Source: Actinomycetes bacterium
GTDB lineage: Bacteria; Actinomycetota; Acidimicrobiia; Acidimicrobiales; RAAP-2
Length of the DNA: 14,435 bases
Assembly: GCA_021787255.1 (NCBI GenBank)
Contig: JAJYMD010000200.1
Coordinates: 1 to 14,435, forward strand
Reading direction: 5' to 3'
Shown in pieces: positions 6,192-13,369 of the stretch (position 1 is its first letter; every line of letters begins with the position of its first letter). The notes beneath the pieces are model-generated. The model saw nothing but the letters and a program-made list of their open reading frames with translations. It had not been told where the DNA came from and did no database searches. A program made the translations under genes and the position numbers.

Positions 6192-7298
6192 TCACCTCAG
6201 AGGGGATCGGGGCGACCCCGAACGATCGGTCCCAGCGATGACGGCTCTCTGCGGGCGCTCCTCCACCTCTCCGGTCGACGCTCTGACGACCAGACTCGGC
6301 TGCAGCGTGACGCGTGCGGCCGCGTGAGCTCCACGCTCCTTGGTTCGGTCGAGGAGCTCGATGCTCGTCATCGCGAGCTCGTCGGTGGGCTGTCGAACGG
6401 TGGTCAACGGAGGATGAGCGACCGCGCTGAACCACACGTCGTCGTACCCCGTCACCATCAAGTCGGACGGGACGCGAACCCCGGCCTCGTGGCAGGTCTG
6501 CAAGACGCCGAACGCGATGGCGTCGTCCCCGCATACGACTGCGTCGGGCAGACGGTTGCGTACCAGGAGCTGCTTGCTCGCGTCACGACCCCAGTCGGAG
6601 GTGAACTCTCCAAGCGCCGGATCCGAAACGGGACGGAGGCCGAGACGTCCCACGGTGGCACTGAATGCCTTCAGCCTCCGTCGTGCAGTCGAGCTCTCGT
6701 CCCGAGCGCTGACGAAGTGCACGGTCTTCGCCCCTCTTTCGGCAAGGTGCGCGAGGACCAGCCGGATCCCGACCTCGTCGTCGACCCCGATCCAATCTGC
6801 GTCGAGACGGTCGGCTTCCCGGTCCAGCTGGACGACCGGCACTCGCTCCGCGACCCTGGCCAAGGCAGCACGGCTCCTCTTCGAATCGCACGGCACGATG
6901 ATGAGCCCGTCGATGCGACGCTCGACCAGCTCCTGCAGCCGACGGCCCTCGAGCTCTGCATCGCTCCCCGAGGCAGACAGGAGGAGCGTCCGACCAGAGC
7001 GTTGGAGCTCCTTCTCTACGGCCTCGGCGCACATCGCGAAGAAGGGATTGGCGATGCTCGGGACGATCATGCCGACAGTGCTCGAGGACTTCAGACGCAA
7101 CCCCTGCGCGAGGGCATTGGGTCGGTACCCGAGGTCCTCTGCTGCACGCCGTACCCGCGCGACCAATTCAGGCTGGACGTGACGCTTGCCGTGCAGCGCG
7201 CGAGAGACGGTCGCGACGGACACGCCTGCGCGATTCGCGACGTCACGGATGGTCGGCGTCTGGGCGTCCCAGAGACCCTCTCTTTTCACGCTCTCCAC
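6192..7298 (-). CDS. LacI-family transcriptional repressor
   Basis: A 368-residue LacI/GalR regulator. The DNA-binding helix-turn-helix spans about residues 16-41 (TIRDVANRAGVSVATVSRAL at 16-35), followed by the hinge helix PNALAQGLR (60-68). A periplasmic-binding-protein-like effector domain follows from about residue 73 (VGMIVPSIANPFFA). FGVLQTCHEAGVRVPSDL and GYDD are typical of the sugar and nucleoside sensing branch (RbsR, PurR, CytR relatives). The GTG start at 7298 has GGGAGGA about 5 bases upstream. The gene is followed immediately by the aldolase and diverges from the dioxygenase/ABC transporter operon. A perfect 14-bp operator lies between, so it likely represses both directions. 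The ligand is expected to be a nucleoside, a pentose or a pathway intermediate; the sequence does not say which. The C-terminal 30 residues are Arg- and Ser-rich and unconserved. Confidence 0.95.
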   Translation of the reverse strand: MESVKREGLWDAQTPTIRDVANRAGVSVATVSRALHGKRHVQPELVARVRRAAEDLGYRPNALAQGLRLKSSSTVGMIVPSIANPFFAMCAEAVEKELQRSGRTLLLSASGSDAELEGRRLQELVERRIDGLIIVPCDSKRSRAALARVAERVPVVQLDREADRLDADWIGVDDEVGIRLVLAHLAERGAKTVHFVSARDESSTARRRLKAFSATVGRLGLRPVSDPALGEFTSDWGRDASKQLLVRNRLPDAVVCGDDAIAFGVLQTCHEAGVRVPSDLMVTGYDDVWFSAVAHPPLTTVRQPTDELAMTSIELLDRTKERGAHAAARVTLQPSLVVRASTGEVEERPQRAVIAGTDRSGSPRSPLR

Positions 7299-7324
7299 CG
7301 GATCCTCCCGGGCGGCAGCCGGCC

Positions 7325-7353
7325 TTGACGCACTTCCGCTCGGCCGCTATCGT
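7325..7353 (+). promoter_or_regulatory. Operator-controlled promoter for the transporter operon
   Basis: TTGACG (7325-7330) and TATCGT (7348-7353) are separated by exactly 17 bases, a good sigma-70-type promoter. Transcription would start near 7360, a few bases before the LacI-type operator, leaving an untranslated leader of about 160 bases before the dioxygenase gene. Confidence 0.55.
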
Positions 7354-7377
7354 ACCCTTGATGGAGGGAAAACGTTT
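7349..7377 (-). promoter_or_regulatory. Candidate lacI-aldolase promoter overlapping the operator
   Basis: On the minus strand TACGAT (7354-7349) is a fair -10 element for lacI, with a start near 7342 and a leader of about 44 bases. The -35 position, 17 bases upstream, falls inside the operator and matches the consensus poorly. The -10 shares its bases with the -10 of the plus-strand promoter, so the two polymerases would exclude each other. Confidence 0.35.
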
Positions 7378-7380
7378 TCC
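7367..7380. promoter_or_regulatory. LacI-family operator, perfect 14-bp palindrome
   Basis: GGAAAACGTTTTCC is a perfect inverted repeat with the central CG step that LacI/GalR proteins bend with their hinge helices. It is the only such site I see in the window. It starts about 7 bases after the predicted plus-strand transcription start and covers the -35 position of the minus-strand lacI promoter, so it can block both. Confidence 0.8.
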
Positions 7381-7465
7381 ATTCCCGCACGGGGCCCCGG
7401 CGAGCGGTCAGTCGGGCCAAGTCCACACCCCGCGCCCACGAACGCACAGGTCAACACCAACCAAC

Positions 7466-7494
7466 TTGATCGCGCACCGCAGGTCTATTACGAT
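7466..7494 (+). promoter_or_regulatory. Possible second promoter for the dioxygenase/transporter operon
   Basis: TTGATC (7466-7471) and TACGAT (7489-7494) are 17 bases apart, giving a start near 7501 and a leader of about 22 bases. It lies roughly 90 bases from the operator, so it would escape simple steric repression. It may give basal expression. Confidence 0.4.
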
Positions 7495-7522
7495 TCCGTG
7501 ACGCAACGGAGGGAGGGGTCGC

Positions 7523-8359
7523 TTGCGCCAGACAGTGTCCGAGCGAGAGGTCGCCTTCTACCGAGACAACGGCTTCGTCGTGCTCCCCGACCTGCTCGAC
7601 CCACACGACCTCCGCATCTGGCGCCACGCGGTCACCAGAGCGCTCGGCGAGCGAACGGGTCGGTTTCCGAGAGCCGACTCTCAGTACGCGCCGTTCTTCA
7701 GCGAAGTCCACGAGTACCATGACAAGGTCTTCACGCAGAAGATCAACCTGTGGATGACGAGCCCCGACGTCCGGGAACTGGTCCTCGACCGGCGCCTCGG
7801 ACGCATCGCCGCCACGCTGGCCGGCGTCGATGCCGTGCGCATCTACCTCGACCAGGCTCTCGTCAAGGAGCCCTACGCCAACCCCACCGCGTTCCATCTC
7901 GACGTTCCGTACTGGGCGTTCAGTGCAAGCAACGCGCTGACGATCTGGATCGCGCTCTCGGACGCGACCGTGGAGAACGGGTGCCTCTGCTATCTCCCCG
8001 GAACGCATCGCGACGAGCGGTACGACAACGTCCAGATCGACAAGGACATCGGCGCGTTGTTCGACGTGTACCCGGACTGGGGGAAGATCGAGCCGATCTT
8101 CTGCCCCGTGCCCGCAGGGGGGGCCGTGGTCCACAACGGGCTGACGGCGCACGGCGCCGGTGCGAACATGACCCCCCACCGACGAACCGCCATGACCGTC
8201 GCGTACATGCCCGACGGCGCCCGCTTCAACGGGTCCCAGGATGTGTACACGAAAGAGCAGGTCAGAGGCATGGCGCTCGGCGACGTGCTCGACGACGAGG
8301 CACAGAACCCGCTCGTCTTCTCCGTGTCTACGGGCTCTTCGGCACGTTCCTCGCACTGA
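7523..8359 (+). CDS. Phytanoyl-CoA dioxygenase (PhyH)-family Fe(II)/2-oxoglutarate oxygenase
   Basis: A 278-residue non-haem iron oxygenase of the PhyH family; members hydroxylate very diverse small molecules using O2 and 2-oxoglutarate. The iron triad is His125-x-Asp127 (AFHLDVPYW) and His210 (NGLTAHGAG). Arg220 or Arg221 (PHRRTAM) is placed to bind the 2-oxoglutarate carboxylate. ENGCLCYLPGTH (151-162) is the conserved strand between them. The opening SEREVAFYRDNGFVVLPDLL is the usual N-terminus. The TTG start at 7523 has GGAGG 6 bases upstream; an in-frame GTG at 7535 is the alternative. It is the first gene of the ABC transporter operon, which suggests it acts on the imported compound, perhaps a hydroxylation or dealkylation of a modified nucleoside or sugar. 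That role is inference; the fold and iron site are clear. No signal peptide, so it is cytoplasmic. Confidence 0.9.
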   Translation: MRQTVSEREVAFYRDNGFVVLPDLLDPHDLRIWRHAVTRALGERTGRFPRADSQYAPFFSEVHEYHDKVFTQKINLWMTSPDVRELVLDRRLGRIAATLAGVDAVRIYLDQALVKEPYANPTAFHLDVPYWAFSASNALTIWIALSDATVENGCLCYLPGTHRDERYDNVQIDKDIGALFDVYPDWGKIEPIFCPVPAGGAVVHNGLTAHGAGANMTPHRRTAMTVAYMPDGARFNGSQDVYTKEQVRGMALGDVLDDEAQNPLVFSVSTGSSARSSH

Positions 8360-8418
8360 CCCCGTCGATATGAGCGTCCCGTGATCGGTTTTGAGTCTGT
8401 GACAGAGGGCGAGCAGCG

Positions 8419-9465
8419 ATGACGGTCACGCAGCCGCCGCAGATGACGGTCCCCGCGGAACCCTCACCCGCAGGCCGCCCCAGACGACGACCTCGCCGCC
8501 AATGGAGCTTCGCCCAGCGCTACGGGGTGATCGGCGTGTGGGCCATCCTCATCGTGATCTTCGGCGCGCTCAAACCTGCCGAGTTCTTGACCACGACCAA
8601 CTTCGAGACGATGTTCGACTCCCAAGGGACCCTCCTGCTCCTCGCGCTCGGGTTCATCGTTCCCCTCATCGCCGGCGAGATCGACCTCTCTTTGGCCGGG
8701 AGCTTCACCATCGAAGTCGTGCTCATCGGGAGGCTCGACATCGTCCACCACTGGGGCTATGCGCCGGTCTTCCTCTCGATCATCGGGCTCGGCATCGTCG
8801 TCGGCCTCCTCCAGGGCTTCCTCATCGTCACCCTCGGACTGAACTCGCTCATCGTCACGCTCGGTACCGGCACCGCGTTCCTGGGCATCGCCCTCGGCAT
8901 CGACACAACGCCGAGATCCGGCGTCGGCGCGGGGTACGCCCAGGCGTTCTCCGGCTCCTTCCTCGGCCTCGAGCTGTCGTTCTGGCTCGCGCTGGTCGCG
9001 GTGCTCGTGACGTGGTACGTCTTCTCCTACACGCCTCTCGGCCGGCGCATGTTCTTCGTCGGTGCCAACCCGAACGTCGCTCGCCTGTCAGGCATCAACG
9101 TGACGCGCATCAAGTTCTCCTCGCTCGTCGTCTCGAGCGTCGTCGCGGCCCTCGCGTCGATCGTCGCCGTCGGTTACCTGAATGGCACCGACCCGACCCT
9201 GGGATCGGACCTCCTCCTGCCGATGCTGTCCAGTGCGTTCCTCGGGACGACGATGTTCGACGTCGGTCGCCCGAGCGCATGGGGGACCTTCGTCGCGACC
9301 TACCTCTTGGTGACCGGGTACACGGGACTCGAGATCATCGGCCTTGCCGGATGGATCCAAGACGTCTTCTACGGCGGGGCGCTCGTGATCGCCCTTGCCG
9401 TGTCGAGCCTCACGGTGAAAGGAGGTGTGGGAAACACGATCGGGCTGACGGTGGAGGCCCAGTAA
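8419..9465 (+). CDS. ABC transporter permease, RbsC-like (sugar/nucleoside type)
   Basis: A 348-residue integral membrane protein of the BPD_transp_2 family, which serves ribose, other sugars, autoinducer-2 and nucleosides. A basic, Pro-rich cytoplasmic N-terminus (1-34) precedes the first membrane helix (about 35-51). Alternating hydrophobic segments fit about 8-10 helices. GEIDLSLAG (86-94) is a variant of the family's GGIDLSVG, and ARLSGINV (221-228) is the usual cytoplasmic-loop motif that couples to the ATPase. Only one permease gene is visible, so a homodimer is likely. The ATG 8419 follows GAGGGCGAGCAGCG. It lies 59 bases after the dioxygenase, with no terminator seen between, and its mRNA continues to the binding protein through a stem-loop. 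Confidence 0.93.
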   Translation: MTVTQPPQMTVPAEPSPAGRPRRRPRRQWSFAQRYGVIGVWAILIVIFGALKPAEFLTTTNFETMFDSQGTLLLLALGFIVPLIAGEIDLSLAGSFTIEVVLIGRLDIVHHWGYAPVFLSIIGLGIVVGLLQGFLIVTLGLNSLIVTLGTGTAFLGIALGIDTTPRSGVGAGYAQAFSGSFLGLELSFWLALVAVLVTWYVFSYTPLGRRMFFVGANPNVARLSGINVTRIKFSSLVVSSVVAALASIVAVGYLNGTDPTLGSDLLLPMLSSAFLGTTMFDVGRPSAWGTFVATYLLVTGYTGLEIIGLAGWIQDVFYGGALVIALAVSSLTVKGGVGNTIGLTVEAQ

Positions 9466-9467
9466 GC

Positions 9468-9507
9468 ACCGCGTGCGGCAGGGTTCGCAAGGTTGCAAGC
9501 ACGCGGT
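9468..9507 (+). other. Intercistronic stem-loop between permease and binding protein
   Basis: ACCGCGTGC (9468-9476) pairs perfectly with GCACGCGGT (9499-9507) around a 22-base loop, itself able to form a small GCAA/TTGC hairpin. There is no U-run, so it is unlikely to be a terminator. Such structures often protect the 5' end of a highly expressed binding-protein message or mark a processing site. Confidence 0.5.
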
Positions 9508-9546
9508 CGGCGCAATGACATGACGTTGAGACAATGGAGGTCGCTC

Positions 9547-10752
9547 ATGATCAGGAATCGAAGTGGCTGGCAGCATTCGCTTGTCGCGGGGTGCGCCGTG
9601 CTCGCCGTCGCGCTCGGGACGAGCATGCTCGCCACTGGCACCGCGACCGCGACCGCGGCGCATGCCGGCGGGCAGCGCGAAGCTGGCCTCACCGGGCCCC
9701 AGGTGAAGGCGCTGAAGCGCGCGCTGAGCGCGACAGAAGGAGCATCCAGGTTCGTCGCGCCCGGGCCGGCGCTTCCCGCGGCGAAGGTCAGGGCTCTCAA
9801 GGGTGACTCGATCATGTTCCTCGGCGTCGGCGAGAACACCTTCAACACCGAGTACCTGACCGGTGTCCAGCAGGCAGCGAAAGCGGTAGGGATGCACGTC
9901 ATCTACGACAACGCGCTCACAGCGGCGACACAGGTCCACGACATCGACAGCGCGATCGCGCAGAACGCGAAGGCGATCATCCTCGAGTGCATCGTGCCCA
10001 CATCGGTGTCGAGCGCGCTCACGAAGGCCAAGGAGGCGCACGTGACCGTCGTCGTCGGGTGCACAGGAGACCCGCGCCTGCCCACAGCGAAAGTCAAGGC
10101 CTTGGGGGTGTTCGGAGAGGTCACCTACAGCTACACGCACTCGGGAAAGCTCATCGCCGAGTACGACGTGCTGAAGACCGACGGCAAGGTCGATGCGCTC
10201 GTCCAGTGGTTCAAGGGGCTCGGCGCGTCCGACGACACGGTCGCTGGCTTCAAGTCGGTCCTGCAGAAGTACTGCCCGAAGACCTGCTCGGCGACCTACA
10301 CCGACATCCCGCTCACCTCGAGTGGCGAGACCTCGACGCTCCAGAGCTCGGCGACGGCGGCGGTCGCGAACCCGTCGGTCAACGTGTTCTTCCCCGTGTA
10401 CGACTTCATGGTCACATACGACGAGCCGATCATCACGTCCGCGCACGCCAACTCGCGCATCATCCTTGCGACGCAGAACGCGGATCTCGCGCCCATGCAG
10501 GAGCTCGCTGCCGGCAACACCGCGATCAAGGCCGAGGTCGGCGACCCGACCACCTGGGAGGGCTGGGCTTCTGTCGACCAGGCGTTGCGAGGGATGGTCG
10601 GCATGCCAGCCGTCGCGAACGAGCACGTGCCCACCAGGCTGTTCGACACAGCCAACATCAAGAAGATCAACCTGAAGGCTCCGCTCACAACCTGGTACGG
10701 GCCCGCGAACTACCGCCTCGACTACGAGAGACTGTGGGGCGTGGCGAAATAG
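9547..10752 (+). CDS. Secreted sugar-type substrate-binding protein (Peripla_BP_4-like)
   Basis: A 401-residue extracytoplasmic binding protein that captures the ligand for the neighbouring permease and ATPase. A Sec signal is clear: basic n-region (MIRNR), hydrophobic core about 12-29, and an AHA cleavage site near residue 40. The mature part opens with a linker and then a ribose-binding-protein-like domain: IMFLGVGENTFNTEYLTGVQQ, then a KAIILECIVPTSVSSAL segment, ending DYERLWGV. Closed-cleft ligand residues cannot be named safely. Two cysteines (KYCPKTC) may form a small disulfide. ATG 9547 is chosen because GGAGG lies 6 bases before it and the signal peptide starts there; ATG 9520 and TTG 9493 in the same frame lack this. 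A Cys at residue 16 sits in a VAGC context, but at the start of the hydrophobic core, so a lipoprotein anchor is unlikely. Stem-loops flank the gene. Confidence 0.88.
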   Translation: MIRNRSGWQHSLVAGCAVLAVALGTSMLATGTATATAAHAGGQREAGLTGPQVKALKRALSATEGASRFVAPGPALPAAKVRALKGDSIMFLGVGENTFNTEYLTGVQQAAKAVGMHVIYDNALTAATQVHDIDSAIAQNAKAIILECIVPTSVSSALTKAKEAHVTVVVGCTGDPRLPTAKVKALGVFGEVTYSYTHSGKLIAEYDVLKTDGKVDALVQWFKGLGASDDTVAGFKSVLQKYCPKTCSATYTDIPLTSSGETSTLQSSATAAVANPSVNVFFPVYDFMVTYDEPIITSAHANSRIILATQNADLAPMQELAAGNTAIKAEVGDPTTWEGWASVDQALRGMVGMPAVANEHVPTRLFDTANIKKINLKAPLTTWYGPANYRLDYERLWGVAK

Positions 10753-10779
10753 GTTGCGGCGTCGTCCGCGAGCTCGGCA

Positions 10780-10817
10780 CGACCGCCGGGGGCGTACCCG
10801 GACGCCTCCGGCGGTCG
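10780..10817 (+). terminator. Strong intercistronic hairpin after the binding-protein gene (possible partial terminator)
   Basis: Starting 28 bases after the binding-protein stop, bases 10780-10795 pair with 10802-10817 across 16 positions (15 Watson-Crick plus one G-U at 10790/10807) around a 6-base ACCCGG loop. A pyrimidine-rich, not pure-T, tract (CTCCTTCTTCCTC) follows. It could attenuate transcription into the ATPase gene or stop 3'-5' decay, making binding protein more abundant than ATPase. Confidence 0.65.
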
Positions 10818-10845
10818 CCGGTCTCCTTCTTCCTCACCGGTCCCA

Positions 10846-12384
10846 ATGGAACTCGCTGTCGAACACCTGACGAAGTCCTTCTCCGGCACGCCGGTGCTGA
10901 ACGACGTGTCGTTCACGCTCAAAAGCGGCGAGGTCGTGGCCCTGCTCGGTCAGAACGGCAGCGGGAAGTCCACGCTCATCAAATTGCTGACCGGCTTCCA
11001 CGTTCCGGACCCCGGGTCCAACGCGGCCCTCGTGCTCGACGGCACTCGGTACCCCTTGCCGGTCGTCGACCAGCAGCTCCCGGACTTCAGGATCGGGGCG
11101 GTCCACCAGGACCTCGGGCTCGTCGTGTCCGCCAGCGTCGGAGAGAACCTGCTCCTCGGGCAGCCGGGGACGACGGGGCTCCGCCCCATCCGGTGGTCGA
11201 AGTTCTACGCAAAAGCCGACCAGATGCTCGCCCGCGTCGGCGCGAAGAACGTTCCGGCGCGCGCGGTGGTGCGAGACCTGCCAGCCGTCCAGCGCGCGGC
11301 CGTGGCGATGGCCCGTGCCGTCGGGCATGTCGCGGGGCGCGGCCTGCTCATCCTCGACGAGGTCACCGCCTTCTTGACCCAAGACGGTGTCGACGAGCTG
11401 TTCGAGCTGGTCCAGGAAGCGTCCAAGGCCGGGGTCATGGTCCTCTTCGTCTCCCACCGGCTGGAGGAGATCTGGCGCATCTGCTCCCGGGCGATCGTGC
11501 TGCGCAACGGCAACCTGGTCGCCGACACGAACCTGCAGGGCAAGACCAACGACGATCTGGTCGACGCGATCGTCGGGCAGCCGCTGGACTGGCTGTACCC
11601 GCCCAAGAGCGAGGTGTCAGGCCCCGTCAGGCTCCGCCTCGGCGTGGAGGACGAACCGAGGTCCGCTGGGTTCCAGATCCAGGCACGGGCCGGGGAGATC
11701 CTGGGCGTCACCGGTCTTCGAGGCATGGGGTACCAGCGCGTCATCCGCACCCTGTACGGGGAGCTGCCGCGGAGAGGGCATCTGCAGATCGACGACGACG
11801 AGATCGACCTGCTCGACATGAACCCCATCCGTGCATACCGGCTCGGCATCCGCCTCGTTCCCTCCGATCGGCTGAAGAACGCAGCGTTCGGCGACGCGAG
11901 CGTGAGCGAGAACGCGTCGCTACCGGTCCTCGCGCAGTTCATGCGACACGGCCTGTACCGGCGAAGGTCCGAGGCCGCCTGGGTCGAGGAGCTCGTGCAC
12001 GACTACGGCATCGTTCCCCAGGACCCCGTTGTCCCGTTCCGCGCGCTCAGCGGCGGGAACCAGCAGAAGGTCGTCGTCGCCCACTGGCTCGAGACCCAGC
12101 CCCGGGTGCTCTTGCTGGACGAGCCGGTCCAGGGCGTCGACGTGGGAGCGAGACGCGACATCTTCCTGCGCATCGTGCAGTCTGCGAACAGCGGTGTCAC
12201 GATCGTGTACTCGTCGAGCGAACCGGACGACCTGGCCGAATTGTGCCACCGGGTCCTCGTCTTTCGCGACGGACGGATCTCCGGCGAGCTCTCGGGGGCC
12301 GCCGTCACCGCGCACAGCATCAGTCGCATGAGCTGGACGGCTCCTGGCGACGCCGAAAAGTTCGAGGCGGAGCACCATGGATGA
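10846..12384 (+). CDS. ABC transporter ATP-binding protein with two nucleotide-binding domains (RbsA/MglA-like)
   Basis: A 512-residue double ATPase that powers the RbsC-like permease. Domain 1 has a good Walker A (GQNGSGKST, 35-43), Q-loop Gln88, Walker B ending LILDE (168-172) and switch His204. Its signature is degenerate (LPAVQR, 145-150, instead of LSGGQ or LSVGQ), and the usual DEPT reads DEVT. Domain 2 has the degenerate P-loop expected in this family (GLRGMGYQR, 290-298), a perfect signature LSGGNQQK (401-408) and Walker B LLLDEP (422-427). This arrangement, one competent Walker A paired with the second domain's signature, fits RbsA-type proteins with a single active ATP site. ATG 10846 has no evident Shine-Dalgarno and lies 93 bases after the binding-protein gene behind a strong hairpin, so low expression is likely. 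The 3' end overlaps the kinase start by 8 bases. Confidence 0.93.
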   Translation: MELAVEHLTKSFSGTPVLNDVSFTLKSGEVVALLGQNGSGKSTLIKLLTGFHVPDPGSNAALVLDGTRYPLPVVDQQLPDFRIGAVHQDLGLVVSASVGENLLLGQPGTTGLRPIRWSKFYAKADQMLARVGAKNVPARAVVRDLPAVQRAAVAMARAVGHVAGRGLLILDEVTAFLTQDGVDELFELVQEASKAGVMVLFVSHRLEEIWRICSRAIVLRNGNLVADTNLQGKTNDDLVDAIVGQPLDWLYPPKSEVSGPVRLRLGVEDEPRSAGFQIQARAGEILGVTGLRGMGYQRVIRTLYGELPRRGHLQIDDDEIDLLDMNPIRAYRLGIRLVPSDRLKNAAFGDASVSENASLPVLAQFMRHGLYRRRSEAAWVEELVHDYGIVPQDPVVPFRALSGGNQQKVVVAHWLETQPRVLLLDEPVQGVDVGARRDIFLRIVQSANSGVTIVYSSSEPDDLAELCHRVLVFRDGRISGELSGAAVTAHSISRMSWTAPGDAEKFEAEHHG

Positions 12385-13369
12385 GGTGGGCATCGTGGCG
12401 GACGACATGACCACGCCCGGATGGTCATGCGACGCCCCTGCTCCTGCTCCCGATCACACTCGCGCCGGCGCAACCGCCTCGGTGGTCGTGGTCGGTTCCA
12501 TCAACACCGACCAGGTCGTGCGCATCGAGCGGCGCCCAGGCCCAGGGGAGACGGTCGGCAACGGGACGATCGAGCTCCACTCGGGGGGAAAGGGCGCGAA
12601 CCAGGCGGCGGCCGCAGCTCGCTGCGGCGCGACCGTGGCGATGGTGGGCCGCGTCGGCAACGACCCCTACGGCCATGCTCAGCGCGAGGCCCTCTCGGAC
12701 GACGCGCTCGACGTCTCCTTCGTCGAGGTGACCGACGGCGTCCCGACGGGCCTTGCGATCGTGATGGTGACCCCTGACGGCGAGAACTCGATCATCGTCG
12801 TGCCGGGCGCCAACCGGCGTCTCAGCGCTGCGGACGTGGACGCCGCCGCGCCGCTCGTCACGACCGCCAGGGTCCTCGTGGCCCAGCTCGAGGTTCCCCT
12901 CGAGGCCGTGCAGCGAGCCGTCGATCTCGCCGCAGAAAGCGGCGGTTTCGTCGTCTTGAACTGCGCGCCGTTCAGCGCACTGCCGGTCTCCGTCCTCGCC
13001 TCGACGACCGTCCTCGTCGCCAACGAAGTCGAAGCCGCCGCGCTTGCCCGCTGCCCCACGGGGAGCCTCGAGGAGGCCTTCGACGCCGCGTCTCGGATCC
13101 ACACCATGGGGCCCCGCTACGCGGTGATCACCCTGGGTCCCCTCGGAGCGGTGGTCGTGGGTGCCCACGAGCACGCGCACGTTCCCGCGAAGAGCGTCCC
13201 GGTCGTCGACACGACCGGCGCAGGGGACGCGTTCGTCGGGGCCCTGGCAGCCGCCCTGTCCAAAGGGCGCGGCATCGTCGACGCGGTGCGCTTCGGGGTC
13301 GACGTCGGGTCCGCGACGACCACGAGCTTCGGGGCGCGTGCGGTCGTCCCCAGCAGGCTCTCGTCGTGA
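12377..13369 (+). CDS. rbsK: Ribokinase-like PfkB-family sugar kinase
   Basis: A 330-residue PfkB kinase closest in pattern to ribokinase, which makes ribose 5-phosphate from ribose and ATP. VVVVGSINTDQVV (36-48) and HSGGKGANQ (68-76) form the substrate-binding N-terminal signature. DTTGAGDAF carries the anion hole (GAGD, 281-284) with Asp284 as the catalytic base. ITLGPLGAVV is the nucleotide-side strand. Ribose released by the adjacent nucleoside hydrolase is the obvious substrate; a related pentose or nucleoside cannot be excluded, since PfkB kinases vary. The ATG at 12377 has GGAG 5 bases upstream and overlaps the ATPase stop. It gives a 34-residue N-terminal extension not found in E. coli RbsK; GTG 12395 is an alternative start. 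The stop overlaps the nucleoside hydrolase GTG as GTGA, so the two are coupled. Confidence 0.88.
   Translation: MDEVGIVADDMTTPGWSCDAPAPAPDHTRAGATASVVVVGSINTDQVVRIERRPGPGETVGNGTIELHSGGKGANQAAAAARCGATVAMVGRVGNDPYGHAQREALSDDALDVSFVEVTDGVPTGLAIVMVTPDGENSIIVVPGANRRLSAADVDAAAPLVTTARVLVAQLEVPLEAVQRAVDLAAESGGFVVLNCAPFSALPVSVLASTTVLVANEVEAAALARCPTGSLEEAFDAASRIHTMGPRYAVITLGPLGAVVVGAHEHAHVPAKSVPVVDTTGAGDAFVGALAAALSKGRGIVDAVRFGVDVGSATTTSFGARAVVPSRLSS

Noticed and set aside
7390..7399. CGGGGCCCCG palindrome in the dioxygenase leader
   Set aside because: It has no loop to form a hairpin and is likely by chance in such GC-rich DNA. It is unlike the AT-containing operator nearby.
9580..9594. VAGC lipobox-like sequence in the binding protein
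   Set aside because: The Cys is at the beginning, not the end, of the hydrophobic core, and a normal signal peptidase I site follows near residue 40.
9088..10626. 512-codon minus-strand open frame opposite permease and binding protein
   Set aside because: Antisense shadow of real genes; its composition is typical of reverse-complement high-GC coding sequence.
9987..12410. 807-codon plus-strand open frame across the binding protein and ATPase
   Set aside because: It is a high-GC shadow frame, Arg-, Gly- and Pro-rich without motifs, and it overlaps two clear genes in another frame.
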